From the NCBI GenBank assembly GCA_018350325.1, contig JAEVLN010000003.1, forward strand, positions 827,985 to 891,984: DNA of 64,000 bases. The letters run 5' to 3'. The translations under genes and the position numbers were made by a program. This stretch comes from Globodera rostochiensis. Taxonomy: Eukaryota > Nematoda > Chromadorea > Rhabditida > Heteroderidae. Under the pieces are notes generated by a model. It ran no database searches, was not told the origin of the DNA, and saw nothing but the letters and a program-made list of their open reading frames with translations. Shown here one piece after another: positions 45,282 through 57,500 of this stretch (position 1 is its first letter; every line of letters starts with the position of its first letter).

Positions 45282-48200
45282 ATGGCCATTGAAGAAGAGA
45301 CACAGCGGCCTCGTACGTTGGATACCGAGGAATATGTTCGGGCTCGAGTGGAGCAAATTGCGGAGCTTTTGGAGGTGTTTCGCATTTTTGACAATTTTTT
45401 TCAGACCTTTTCTTTTTCAGGTGGTGGACAATCCCGCGCTTGGCCTTGGCGAGGTGACCTCCGGCCCGAGAACGGTGTTTCAGCGACTTCCGAGGTGCAC
45501 GGGATTGATCGAATTTTTTATCAAAATTTTTTGAAATTTCCAATTTTAGGCACATGCGACGCCGTGCGATGTCGCACAACTTGAAGCGATTGCCCCGCGC
45601 ACTGCGACCAATCGCCGCTCGGCACACACTGCGAACGGCGCACCGGAAGAAGCCGCCGAGCAGAAAATGGCGCAGACGGCCCTCGCGAATGCTCAAATTA
45701 TGTGAATAGCAAAAAAATTTTTTTAACAAATTTTACGTTTTTCGCTGAAAGGAATTTCTGGTTTTCGCCAACCGCTTCGCTATTTTTGGCACAAATTCTT
45801 TTATAGAGAATTTTCGGATGGCTTAAAAAGGCCGCTTGGAATTTTTTGCTGATAAACAAAATCATTTTTTTATATTCGACCTGCTTCGCTATTTTTGGTA
45901 AATTCTTTTTTAGAAAACTTAGGCCGATTTGTGTTTGAAAGAAAATCCGCTTCTTTTCTGAAAGTGTTTTTTGTTCACAAATATATTTTTGAATTTTTTA
46001 TTTAATTTTAGCGTTGGGTGCGCGAACAAAGGAAAGGCGTTTGGTTGGAGACGCACATTTGGCACGCCAAGCGCTTTCACTTGACGTACGTTTAAATGTT
46101 TTTTTAAATTGGAAATTAATTTTCATTTTTTAAGGGACCTTTGGGGCTACAAATTGCCATTAAAAAGCTGTCAGCGCGGCTTTCGGCCAAATTATCGATG
46201 CTCCGTTCGTTCGGCCATGTAAATTTTACGATTTGGTTATTGATTGATTGCTTAAAGTCCAAAATCAGATCGGATCAGTGTGGGAAATCACTCTGATCAA
46301 TTTTAAATGGGAAAAAAATGATTAATTTTTTTGTTTCAGTGCCTTTGACCAAAGTTACCTTTGCTGCCTTCAATTTGTGGTTTCCGCCTCAATTTCGGCC
46401 GATCTCAGAGTCAAAATGCTGTCCGAAACGTTGTCCCAATTTTGTCAAAAGGTTCGTTTTTTAATAAATTTTAATTGATTTTTACACAGAATTAATTTCC
46501 TTCTGGTGAAAGCGTTTGATATATTTTTTTAATCATTTTCAGAAAGTCTCCCCAACATTTGCGCATTTGGGCGCAATTTCGGGCCGTCAAGAAGTGCCGT
46601 TGATGCTTTTTTCACCCGGAAAATACCCAAACGGATTTTTGGGGCCCGCCCGCGTCTCCTGGGCCACGGATGGGTAAAATTTGAAAAATTTGGATTTTTT
46701 TTTAAATTTTGAATGTATTTATTAAAATTCAGACGCCTCAGCCTTTGGGTTCATCCCGCCATGGAGAGGGAATTGTTGGCGGAAATGCCAAAATTTCCGC
46801 AAATTTCTGTCGTTTCACCGCCACAAATTAAGCAAATGGAAAAGGGCACCGCACAATTTGGGGAAAACGAAAAGCCAATTAAAGTGGGAATTTTAAGGAA
46901 AAAAAATAAATTTATGATGAATAATTGCGATTTGTAAGAAATAAAAAATTTCTTGGAATTTGGACGTGAACATTTTTGCGTATTCAGTTGGTTAATTTGC
47001 GTAACCGTTTGTGCCGTTTCCATCTGATCGGTCCAAAAGCGATCGCTTTTCTGCGCAAAGTGATCAGACTCGTCGGCGATGATGAACTGGACCAACAAAC
47101 CGGCGATTTTGAGCCATTTCGGTTGGTTAACCACCAAAAACCAAAAAAAAAATGCTTCGGCATTTGCTAAATTTTCCCAAAAATGGCTTTTTTTAAATTT
47201 GCTATTTGATCAATAAAATGTTGTTGTCACATTCTTTCAGCGAAATGCACCGGTGGTGGCGCGATTTGCCGGCCAATGTGCTGCCCGGCAATTTGCAGGA
47301 CGGTCAAATTGCCGTCCTCCTCGTGGAGGACCCGCGACTGTTCCGTGCCGTGCCAACTCCTCCACCCCAGCAGCAGCAATGTTTGCATATATTTGCCATT
47401 TTATTATTGGACATACGTTCTGATCATGACAGGATTTATTTTTTGCCCGATAGGGATTTGATTGGGCCAGATCAGTACAAGTGAATGATTCTGATCCACC
47501 AACAGACAATGATCAGCACCGTCTCGTACATCCAACACCGGATGATCACTCTCGTCGTCTGCCGGCACCGGCCTCTCTGTTCTCGGATTGGCAATTTTTC
47601 CACCAAAATTTGCTCCCAAAACGCCTCACGCACAGCGAATTTGAGACATTATGTGCCGGAAAATTGGCGCGCCCCCGGAGAACCGATTTTAAGGTCGCTT
47701 TTTGGCACTTTTTGCTTCATCAAACTGTCCATTTTGACCACAAAAAAAGGGTTTTAGCGTGTTTTGGGCCATGCCACCCTTATATGCCTATAATTTCTGA
47801 GTTTGACTCAATTTTAGATTCCAATTTCGATTGTTTTTCGTCGAATTTCCATCCCATCGCCGTCGATCAAAAACTTTGCACTGAATTGTGTGGACCTGAT
47901 CTGTCCATCGGGTGTTGGATACGGTATGTTCTTCTGTTATACGATCCGATCGATCAGAATTTCATGCTTTTTTTGTTTGGTTTTTGAATGAACGGTGCCA
48001 AAGAAAATGTGCCATTTTTTGTGCGCAGACTTTTGGTTGGCCCTCCAATTCGGCGGCTTTCGGGCCATTGGCATCCACGACAAACGCGCGTTGGACTTTG
48101 AGGCGGGCATTGGCACATTTCCCGACGATTGTGCCGATTGTTGTGCCGGAAAATTGGCCACACAAATGGAGGCCAAAAGTCTCATGGTCAGTAGAAGAAA

Positions 48201-48623
48201 AAGGGGCAAAATTTTGATGATGAAAATTTGAATTTCATTTATTTGACAAATAAACTTTCTATAAATTATCTTTTTTTTTTTTAATGTGCATTTCTAGGAG
48301 AAATTTGAACGAAAACCGTGCAACCGACGCGTGCCATATGGGGAAGAGCTTAACGTGGCACATCCCTTCACTTTTGAGTGGGACAAATTGTTGTCAGAAT
48401 GGAGCAGCAACGGCCAGCATCGACGGCAGCAAAAGGGGTGAGGCAAAAAAATATTTAAAAAAATGTTGACGTATTAATTAAATACGCAACCATTTGACGG
48501 CAGCAGCACTGATGAAGAAGCCAACAAAGCGCCTTTTTTTATCCTCCGTGATCGGCAAGCACTGAAACGGTTGGACCTTTGGCTTCGTCGAAGCAGAAGC
48601 ACTGCACAACCGATGCTCGAAGG

Positions 48624-48661
<38 letters not shown>

Positions 48662-50113
48662 GCAAAATATTATCTGATTCGATCAGGAAGTGAACAAACT
48701 TTCGACTCTTGTTGAGAATTATACAGAAAACAGCACACTCTGTTCAGAATGTTTTGGCACAACTGCCCGTGATTCTGTGCTGGTGCCCGTCTTTCTCCGA
48801 ATGAAGCGCAGGGGCGTCCCCAAACGGCTGGCTTTGATCAGTTTGCCGACTGATCACGATTTGCAATTATTGAATGGGTCGGCTGCTGCTGAACATGGCG
48901 GCGGCGGCGGCGGTGACCGAATGGTGATGAACAGCACCGTCATCATAAGGGAGAAGGCGAGGAAAAGTCGGAGACAAACGGTCAGTGATTGATCTGTTTT
49001 TGATCGACCTGCTGATTTCACCGTTCCATCAGATGGATGACACCAGCACTTCTGCTGAAGACGACGACAACGATAAGGAGAAGGAGGAAGATCGAAAAGC
49101 GGCTTCTTCGTCGTCTGCTCGACATATTCCCGAATTCATCTCGCTCAGTCATCACGAAGAACAACAACGGGGCGTTGCCCATTTCTTCCCATCGGTCGAA
49201 GGTGCGTCGGCTAAACAAAAAAGGCTTTAGAGGATCGGAAAAAAAAGTTCAATAGTCAAAATCGAATTTAAAAGGACAATTCAGGCTTTTCTGCTCATCC
49301 AAATCATGCTTCAAATCGAATTGTACTTTCAGTTTTTTGGGGAAGAGGCAAAAAGTCTCTCCAAATTCTCTGAACATTATCACATCCCAGACGAGCAGTG
49401 CGTGCTGTTGTCGCTCGCGATCTCGATTATTTAAACTTTTGTGTGGTATTCGCGTTTATTTCTCAGAATGTGAGCAGCTGCTTTCGCTGGAGGCGATATT
49501 CCCCGACGGCGCCGATGACAAGGACCGGCGACGAAAGGCGAGGAATGTGCGCAAAAGAGTGAAAAAGCGTGCTAAAATGATCAGCAACCGAAAGGAAGCG
49601 GCGGCGCCGCAGGGGGAGGGGGAGGAGGCGAGTGGAGGCGGCGGCGGTCCATCGATGGAAGTGCAAATGGAAATTGGGGATGAAAGTGAACGGCAGCAGG
49701 CGACGGAGGAGGCCACGAGGTGTTTGTGTGTGTCATTGGAGCCCCCGGGGCGAAAACTCGTCGAGACTTTCCCTAGAGCCCAATTGAGTTCTTGAAAAAT
49801 CTCGGGTGCTGTCCTTGACGCGTCCTTTAGTTTTGACACTGAAAGAATTCGGAACAATTTCAGGAAGCTCATTGGACGTGTTGTGAGAGGAGATTACGCT
49901 TTCACCAGTGCACAAGGAATGGCACTCGGTAGGCGTGGGGGCGATGGCATTTAAAACAAAATTTTCAAAAACTGGGGATTTAAAGGATTTGTCCCGCTGG
50001 GCGCATTAGAGGCTGTCTTGCGGACGGGCGGAATTGTGCTGGTGAGGAACACGTCTTCAAAGTATTACCATCCGGCACAACTGCACATTCATTCAGTGGA
50101 ACAGAACATTTGA
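45282..50113 (+). CDS. POP1: Ribonuclease P/MRP protein subunit POP1
   Basis: Twenty exons: 45282-45374, 45421-45494, 45550-45701, 46012-46085, 46135-46218, 46340-46451, 46543-46673, 46733-46883, 46988-47121, 47241-47380, 47482-47693, 47818-47923, 48029-48186, 48298-48437, 48504-48622, 48691-48980, 49033-49201, 49467-49719, 49864-49928, 49986-50113; about 928 residues. POP1 marks: RRRAMSHNLKRLPRALR, the basic stretch HRKKPPSRKWRRRPSRM, REQRKGVWLETHIWHAKRFH then WGYKLP, the POPLD region NCVDLICPSGVGYDFWLALQ with DDCADCCAGK and KFERKPCNRRVPYGEEL, and the C-terminal IGRVVRGDYAFTSAQGMALG. POP1 is the largest protein of RNase P and RNase MRP, needed for tRNA 5' and rRNA processing. The junction 45701/46012 is off by one base in frame; family alignment shows no residues missing, so a missed feature or a base error is likely. 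Confidence 0.9.
48623..48661. repeat. (GTT)n microsatellite in POP1 intron
   Basis: Thirteen consecutive GTT units starting immediately at the donor site, so the intron begins inside the repeat. Confidence 0.9.
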
Positions 50114-51580
50114 TCACACATCATTTTGTTGTTTTAAATTCGTGAAAATTGATAAAGATTTTTGTTTTAATTGGGCTTGAAATATGCTCCTAAATATACC
50201 AAATAAATTTTTCAATTTTTGGAAAAATGATAGGATTTTTTAAAAAGTGCCGAATAGGGTATAATCTTTTAGGCTCGAAAACCCCGCAATTATTATAACG
50301 ACAAATAATTTTTACAATTTAAAATTTTGCAAACATTTTAAACAGGTGCTTAGAGACTATGCTATACGGCGACAATAAATGATGGCATATTTTAGTGCAT
50401 TAATTGACATTATTAATTGGCCAAAGGGCTCAACGAAAGTTTGTTGTATAGCGTAAAACAATTGGTATAATTCCATTCAAATGGCCATTTTTTGATGAAT
50501 TACCGTAGCCCCTTTTCCAATTACTTTATGTATGTATACGGTATGCAATTCTTTAAGTCAAAGGGCAGAACTGAAGCCAGAGAAATGAAATTGGACGGGG
50601 GGGGGGGAGAGACAGACGGACAGAGCGCGGGCAGAGTGGATAATGGGGCAAAACGGGCACTGCCGGTCCGATTTTTTGTCGAATGTTTTATAACTTCCTT
50701 CAAGCTAAACGCATTTGGTCGAACATTATACCAAATAAAAGCTCTTGATGCGTTGAAGCGACCATTAGCCAAAGCTTTGCGATTGGGAAAAATCAAAAAG
50801 GTTATGGCAAAAAGTGGAAAATTCGAAAAGCGACTTTTTGTGCTTTTGTGGCCAAAGGTTTTTTGTGATTGATTTAATCGATTAGCTTCTGTTTGAAGAT
50901 AGCTTCTCCTGAATGTTATCTTTTATTTGGTATGCTTTATGACTGGAATCGGTTGCGTTTAAAGGAAGTTATATTCATTTTTACAAAAAAAATTAGCGAT
51001 TCGACACTCGCGGATCGGAAGCGAGGAAGGGAAAAGCACTAAAAATGGCGAAGAAATGGGGGAAAGGTCGAAGAAGAAAGCAATTTTAAGCGTAAGACTT
51101 TTGGTGGAAAACATTCAAAATTTATATTCTTTTTTGGCTAATCAAATGAACAGAATGGGGGGCGGGGCACATTCGGTAAGCTCTTCTGATCAGAGTTTGT
51201 GCGATCTGATCATATGGCAGATTTTGAGCACTGATCAGAAATACAGAAAATAGTGAAATGGACGGTGCAAAAAAAAAGAGGAACAAATCAAATAGAATTT
51301 TGTGGACAACGAAAGAATAATTGAGCATGAAAGAAACATTAATTACTTCCTTCTTTCTTAGCAGGCACATAAATTTTTGTTGTAGGAAATTTCCGGTTTT
51401 TTTAATATTTATCTTTTAGAAACTATTTAAAATAATTTAGGCCAACAAAACCCTAAAAATGTGTGGTTTAAAATTGTCCATTAAAACCGAAAATTTTCAC
51501 TGAGGAAGTGCCGTCGTGTGTTGGGAGATGCCCCAAAGGTTTAGGAATTTTCGTACGTTTTAGACAATTTTAATTAGTTG
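50114..51580. other. Convergent spacer
   Basis: AATAAA at 50202-50207 fits the POP1 3' end. A 127-codon frame at 50492-50872 contains a poly-Gly run from a G-tract and has no homologue I recognise; not accepted as a gene. A GATCAG-rich patch lies at about 51187-51240. Confidence 0.45.
50202..50207 (+). other. Candidate polyadenylation signal
   Basis: AATAAA about 90 bases after the POP1 stop codon. Confidence 0.45.
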
Positions 51581-54500
51581 TTAGTGTCCTCTCTGATTGA
51601 TCCTCTCGTGGTGATTGGTTGACATCAGACCCATCCATAATTTGTTATTGTTGTCGTTGTTGTTGTTGTTCATTGGCTCATGGCCTCTGGCTTTCGCGTC
51701 TACAATTTTTGAACATTTCAAAAATAAATTTGATTTGTTTTGCCAAAAATGCCCCCGGCACATTTTGGGTGTGCGCGACCTGAAGTCGCCCGGGTGCGCA
51801 TGCTCTCCGTCCATTTTGCGATGGTCCGCGTGCGCCTTCGTTTCGCGCGAGTACGCCTCGTAGCCGCCCGGAATCTCGCGATGGTACTGCTCCTTCTGCA
51901 AAAGTTTTATGCATTGAATTATTTTGATGGCACGCAACAAATAAATTAAAAGCTAATTTTAAATTTTGTTAAACAACGAATTAGTGCATGCAGTGCACGC
52001 ACCTCGTCCATGTTGCCCGGTATCCGCATCAGACGCGCGTCGCGGAACTCGCTCTCCAGACGCGCCATGTCGTCATCGTACCTGCACCCAATTTGGCCAT
52101 TACACGATGTTTTAAGCGGAAATTTGTAGAATTTGACGGCGACAAAATTTCCAAAACAAAAAACGAGCGGCTCCATTTTTTGTTGCCGACTCTTTTGGCA
52201 CAAACAGCTTGCCGCCGGTGTTAGATGGCTGGCTGGCCGCCATCTTTGGCACCGACATAATTTTGTCGGCACCAAAATAGCAAGCGATTTTAACACGGGC
52301 GCCCAAGTTGGTCGTGCCAGGATACGCGGCGTTAAGCTGGCGCTAGGAGGCGCCAACACGGCCGTGCCAAAACGGCTAATCCGCAACAATTAAGCATCAA
52401 AATGTAGTCAAAGAATGGCATAACCGGCACAAGCTCTCTACAACGTGCTCTTTGGCCTAGACATTGCAGCGCCACTGGTCATAGCTTTTACTTGTGCACG
52501 CTTCGATTAGTTAGGTATGTTCAACGGCACTTTCCCGGCACCGGATCGTTTGGGTGATCCGCTTCATTTGTATTTGCCCGCCGGCCCCCCGCCCCTCTCC
52601 CCCGTTTTTAGGAAGTCGCACGCCCGCCTACATGGCCGGATGCCCATACGCTCCACCGCGCGGCGGACCCTCCTCCCAGTCGGCGTATGAGCGTGCCTTT
52701 TGCAGCGCGCGTCCGCTAAACTCATCGGCAGCGGCCACCCCGCGCTGCTGACGGTGCGGCGGCGGCTCCGGCGCCGGGCCGCCCCGCCACTGCTCGGAGC
52801 GGCGGTCCAGTGTGGGCGGAAACTCAACGAACGGTTCCCCGCGGCGATGAAATGTCGCGTAGTGGCTGCCGCCGTCCGCGCCGCCGCCGTCGTCGCGGTA
52901 GAACACGTCGCGCGTCGAGTGCGCCTTGTGCACGCGGTGCGCCTGCGTGCGGTTATTAGAAATAAGTTTTTTTTAATGTAACAGCAGCCGACCTTCGTAT
53001 TGCCACCAGTGGCTGTGCCGTTGTGGCGCAGTTCACCGTTCGGCGCGTACTTCAGATCGCCATGGCGCAACGAGTCCGACAGCGAGCCGTAGCGCGCGTG
53101 TTGCTGCTGCTGCTGATGCGCAACTCCTCCACCACCGTTCTGCTGCAGCCGTGCACCACCACCACCACCACCGCCACCTGCATAATAGCGGTCGGAGGCG
53201 GACGAGTCAAAGCCGCCGCCACCGCTGCGCACCGAACGCGTGCCGCCGCCGCCTCCTTCGTAAGTGATGGGCAAATGGCGCTCCATCGTACCGCCACCGC
53301 CGCCGTAGCCGTGCCCGTTCATGTACGCGCCACGCGAGGCGCGCGACGCGGAGCTGCTGCGGTAACCTAACAAAATTAAAAATCCTACTTAACCCCTCGG
53401 GGGTTTGCCTATATTTGTGGCCGTCACATTTGTGTCTTCAGCTTTTATGCCGCTATAACTACTTTAGCCCCAGGGTTTGAGTAGAGTTCTGACACGTGGG
53501 GATATAGCGAAGATAATCCAAAAATTGGGTGGCAATACAAACAACCAAAAGGTACCCCAAAGATGCTTCAAAGAAACAAACCGCCGCGCGAGCCGCCCCC
53601 CCATGACCCGTAGTTGTACTCCTGCTGGTGTGCGCCGCCGCCACTGCTGCTGTGATGGCTGCGATGCATTCGACGACTTTTGTGTCGACGCTCCTTGCGC
53701 AGCACGCGCCGTTCCACCTGAGAAATTTGGAAAAAATTCCCCGACCCTTCGGACTGACTCAATTTTTCAGTGGAAAAGGCTTTAAGTCGCATTTGCCCAG
53801 ACACTGATTAAGTGGGGGTTACGGTACGAACTACAGTAGTACATCGCCATGTTTACCGTAACTACTATTTAGAAGCACAAATAGGCACAATTAATTACCT
53901 CCTCAGTACGCTTTTTCTCCTCCACCCGGTGGACGGTGTGTTTGATGGTCGGCGCCGCCGCTTTGACAACTTCGCGACGGACTTCGACCACCTCGCGACG
54001 GACCGGCGAGCGTCGCACAATTGGCGGCGGCGCCTCCACCTTCACAACGGCACGTTCCTTTAGGGGGGGGGGGGAGGAATTTTTGAAAAATATTATTGAA
54101 AAAGGTTATTGAAAAGTGTTATCGAATCACAATTTTATTAAAATCACATTCTCTAAAATAGTGACCCTTAAAGGAGTCGCTTTAGTCCAAACCAAAAAAA
54201 GGAAAGCAAAGTTGAGGTTGTCCGTCCATCCATTCTGGGGGTATCCACTAGGCATGTTCGAGACTCAAATTTACAGCGACTTGATGATCCCGGGACTCGA
54301 GACCGGGGCTTGACTCCCCGAGGCTCGAGACTCTCGAACATTCCCCAGTACCCACCATCTGATCCTTTTAAGAAACACCTCACAAGGCAAAGAAAGTTGG
54401 CTATAAAGGCGAAATTAAGAAGCAATCTGGCAACCAAAATATATGCACAGAATTTGGAGCAAAGTCGCTTGAGTCTGCGGACTTAAAGGCTAAAGCATGT

Positions 54501-57500
54501 TTTGAAGCTAACATACAAGCGACATATTGTCCTTTAAGTGTTCCGTCCTTAATGAGGCAGAAGATTGGGGGGGGGGGCGGCAAAGTATTTCTTCTTGCAA
54601 TTACGGTAACCGGCCGTTCAATGTTTGAAATTTGCGTTGCAAAATGCAACTTGTGTACAACACCAATTCATAGCAGAGAATTGGTGGGGTGTGTGAAGTG
54701 CATGCCGTATGACACGAAGTGCATGTTACGATTTGCATGCCAGCCACCGCGTGCGTGTGCGGGTGATGAGCGATGTACGTCTCAAAGAACGCGCATGGCA
54801 TGTGACGTGAATGCATGCGCTCTAAAATTTCGGCCAGTGCGCGCGCTTTAAAAATGATCTTTGCCGTGCCGTGCATTACACGTAACACGATTTGTATAAG
54901 AAAGTGTATGTCCTAAAATATGCATGGCAGAGCTTTGAGAGTAAGAGTGTGCTGCTGCTGTACGTCTTGAAGAACGCGTGCGCTTGTCATTCGACGCGAA
55001 CAAATGTGCCATCAATTTTCCTCACAAACAGACGCGAGCGTTAAAAACAATAGTGCATGACGTGCCGTGCCGTGCAGTACGTATCAGGACAAGTAGTGAA
55101 TGGCATGATGAACGTGAAGAAGTGCGCAGACCTTTGCGCAGCCGTTCACGACGACGGAACCGTTTTGCCGCAACTGGTGCTGCTGCGACGACGTGGATGC
55201 ATGCGACTCGGACGAGCTTGCAGCTCCGCCTATTGACGTGCGCACGCGCAGCAACATGCCCTCGGGGCTTGCCTCCGGCAACATGGCGCCGTCAGGCGCG
55301 TTAACCATCACCAGCGAGCGGGGACTGAACGAGCTGGCGGTGTTGAACTGCCACGTGGAGGAGGAGGTGTCCTGCTCGCCGTCGGAAGGGTACGATGTTT
55401 GTTTTGGTTTTTATAAACTTTTGCACTTTTTTGTACCGAATGCAATCGAATTATTTTAAGTAAATTTTGAATTTTGGAGCAATAAATGTAATTTATGGAC
55501 GATGGGAGAGGGGGGGGGGGAAGCTCACAGTAACATAACCGCTGTGACGGCTTTCCTGCTGCTGCAAATGTGCCGCTGACGTTGAGGACGAACGGCTGTC
55601 CAGCAAATCGCGAATTTGTTCCTGAAACGGCTTATAGCACCACATAAATCGCTTGCTTTGCTACAAACATAATGTTCTTGGCACGAAAAGCGGGAGCCTT
55701 TTTTAAAGTAAAAAATGCCAAACTTTGTCTGTCCAAAAAAGCAAATTCAAAAAAGTCCCGGCCCGGTGATCCCGCCGATCGATCTGCTGGACTCCCCCCG
55801 GCGATCCGGACCCCCCCCCCCCCCCCCGGTTCTTTATGTGATCGGGATTCGGAAATTGAATCAGACGATTTTGTCGGGGATTCCGGCCGGCCATTATTAC
55901 TATTAAAAGCATTCCAGAGTTTGCCGGGCCGGGCATTGCTTTTACTGATTTTTTGAAATTTCGACGAAATCCAATGCAAATATTCAAAAAAAAAATTGAT
56001 TTGACTCAAAAAGTCATTTTTTTGATGGACCTTATAATGCGGAGGCATAGGCGATTCGAACGGCTCCAACTTGATGCCGGGAGGCTCCTGTAAGCTAAGC
56101 CATACACACAAATAAACCAAGCAGAAAACACGAAACACGGCAAAATCGCTAATAAATTTCAAAACAAAAAAAACCAAAAACTGATCTCACCGCTTTCGGG
56201 ATAGGGCGAGCCTGAAATTGTTGGGAAAATTAAATTTTAAATTTCTATAAAAATCGCTGAAGCATTCGGTTAGCAGCAAAAAGCAATAAATAAGCACCAT
56301 AATGAAGCAATAAAAAGCCTATTCAATTTTCCGGGGCCATTTATTTACTTGCACATTCCCTGTATAATTTTTAAATTTAAATTTTGTCGAAAAATCAAAC
56401 CCACAAAACAAAACAAACCACGCCCTTTGACGGCGGCGACGAGAATGCTCAAGTGATCTGATTGGTTGTACATAATCTGCGTTTTGTTGTTGTTGTTGTC
56501 GTCGCTGTGTATACCGTACAATAACTACAGTATTTGTTGATGTTGTTGGTTACTGTAGTCTCTCTCTGCTCTCTGATCTCTACCGTATCCGGGGGGGGGC
56601 AAAAGTGTGCGGTCCAACTAGCGAGCTAATAAGTGCGAGAAGAAACCGGATGGCGTGCAAATTGTTGAATTTTGTTGTTGTTGGCAAGATTGTTGTGGGA
56701 GCGCTATTCTTCGACCGTTCATTCATTCATTCCCTGCTGATCAGAGGGGGATTAGCCGATTTGTTGATTTGACACTCGCTGATCGGAAGCGATCGGATAT
56801 TCTTCTTACTTTGTCAGTCAGTTTCGCCGCTGAACACGTCGATGCTCCACCGTGCGCGAGGCGCGGTAGCTGCGCACCTCGCCGTCTGTCGGAGGCGGCG
56901 CCTCCGTCGTCCATCCGCGCGGCACGCGCATCGCGGACGACGGCACGCGGTCGCCGATAGGTCGCACGTTGCTGTAAACTTCGCCGTCGTGCCCTCTACC
57001 TCTGGCCGAAGGCGGCGATTCCGCTACCCGCAGGGCATTGCGACCCGACGACTCTGCCCTCATCAGGGCACTACGCGGTCCAGCAGCAGCGCTGGTGCCG
57101 CTGCGGCGCCGGAACTGCGCTGGTGCCAGCTTGGCTGCAAGCGGCTCGCGGTTGTGCGCGTGCACGGACGCTTCACGCTGAACAACGTCTGCCATCCGAC
57201 GGGCGTGCCGTTTTGGGATGGCATCGCGCAAGTCCGCAGCAGCGGAGGAAGCGGGTTCCTGTTTTAAAATTAAAATATGAAATATTTTGATTTATAATAA
57301 TATTATTTTGTGAATGAATAATAGTAAACATTGAAAAATTTGTCCGGGATAGAAATTCTGATCAAAACTTTGTTGATCAAATTCTTTTTAAACTCTGCTG
57401 ATCAGAGCGCTTTAAGCGTGATCAAATTGTGAAAGTGCAAGTCGAACCCGGTGGCCTGTCGGCAACGCGGGCGGCACGTATTTGCGCGCGTGCTCGTAAC

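Noticed and set aside
50492..50872. 126-residue plus-strand frame between convergent genes
   Set aside because: A poly-Gly run from a G-tract, no family recognised, no exon partners; could be real but not supportable.
52559..53370. Plus-strand Arg/Ala-rich frames over 52.5-53.4 kb
   Set aside because: Antisense shadows of GC-rich exons of the large minus-strand gene.
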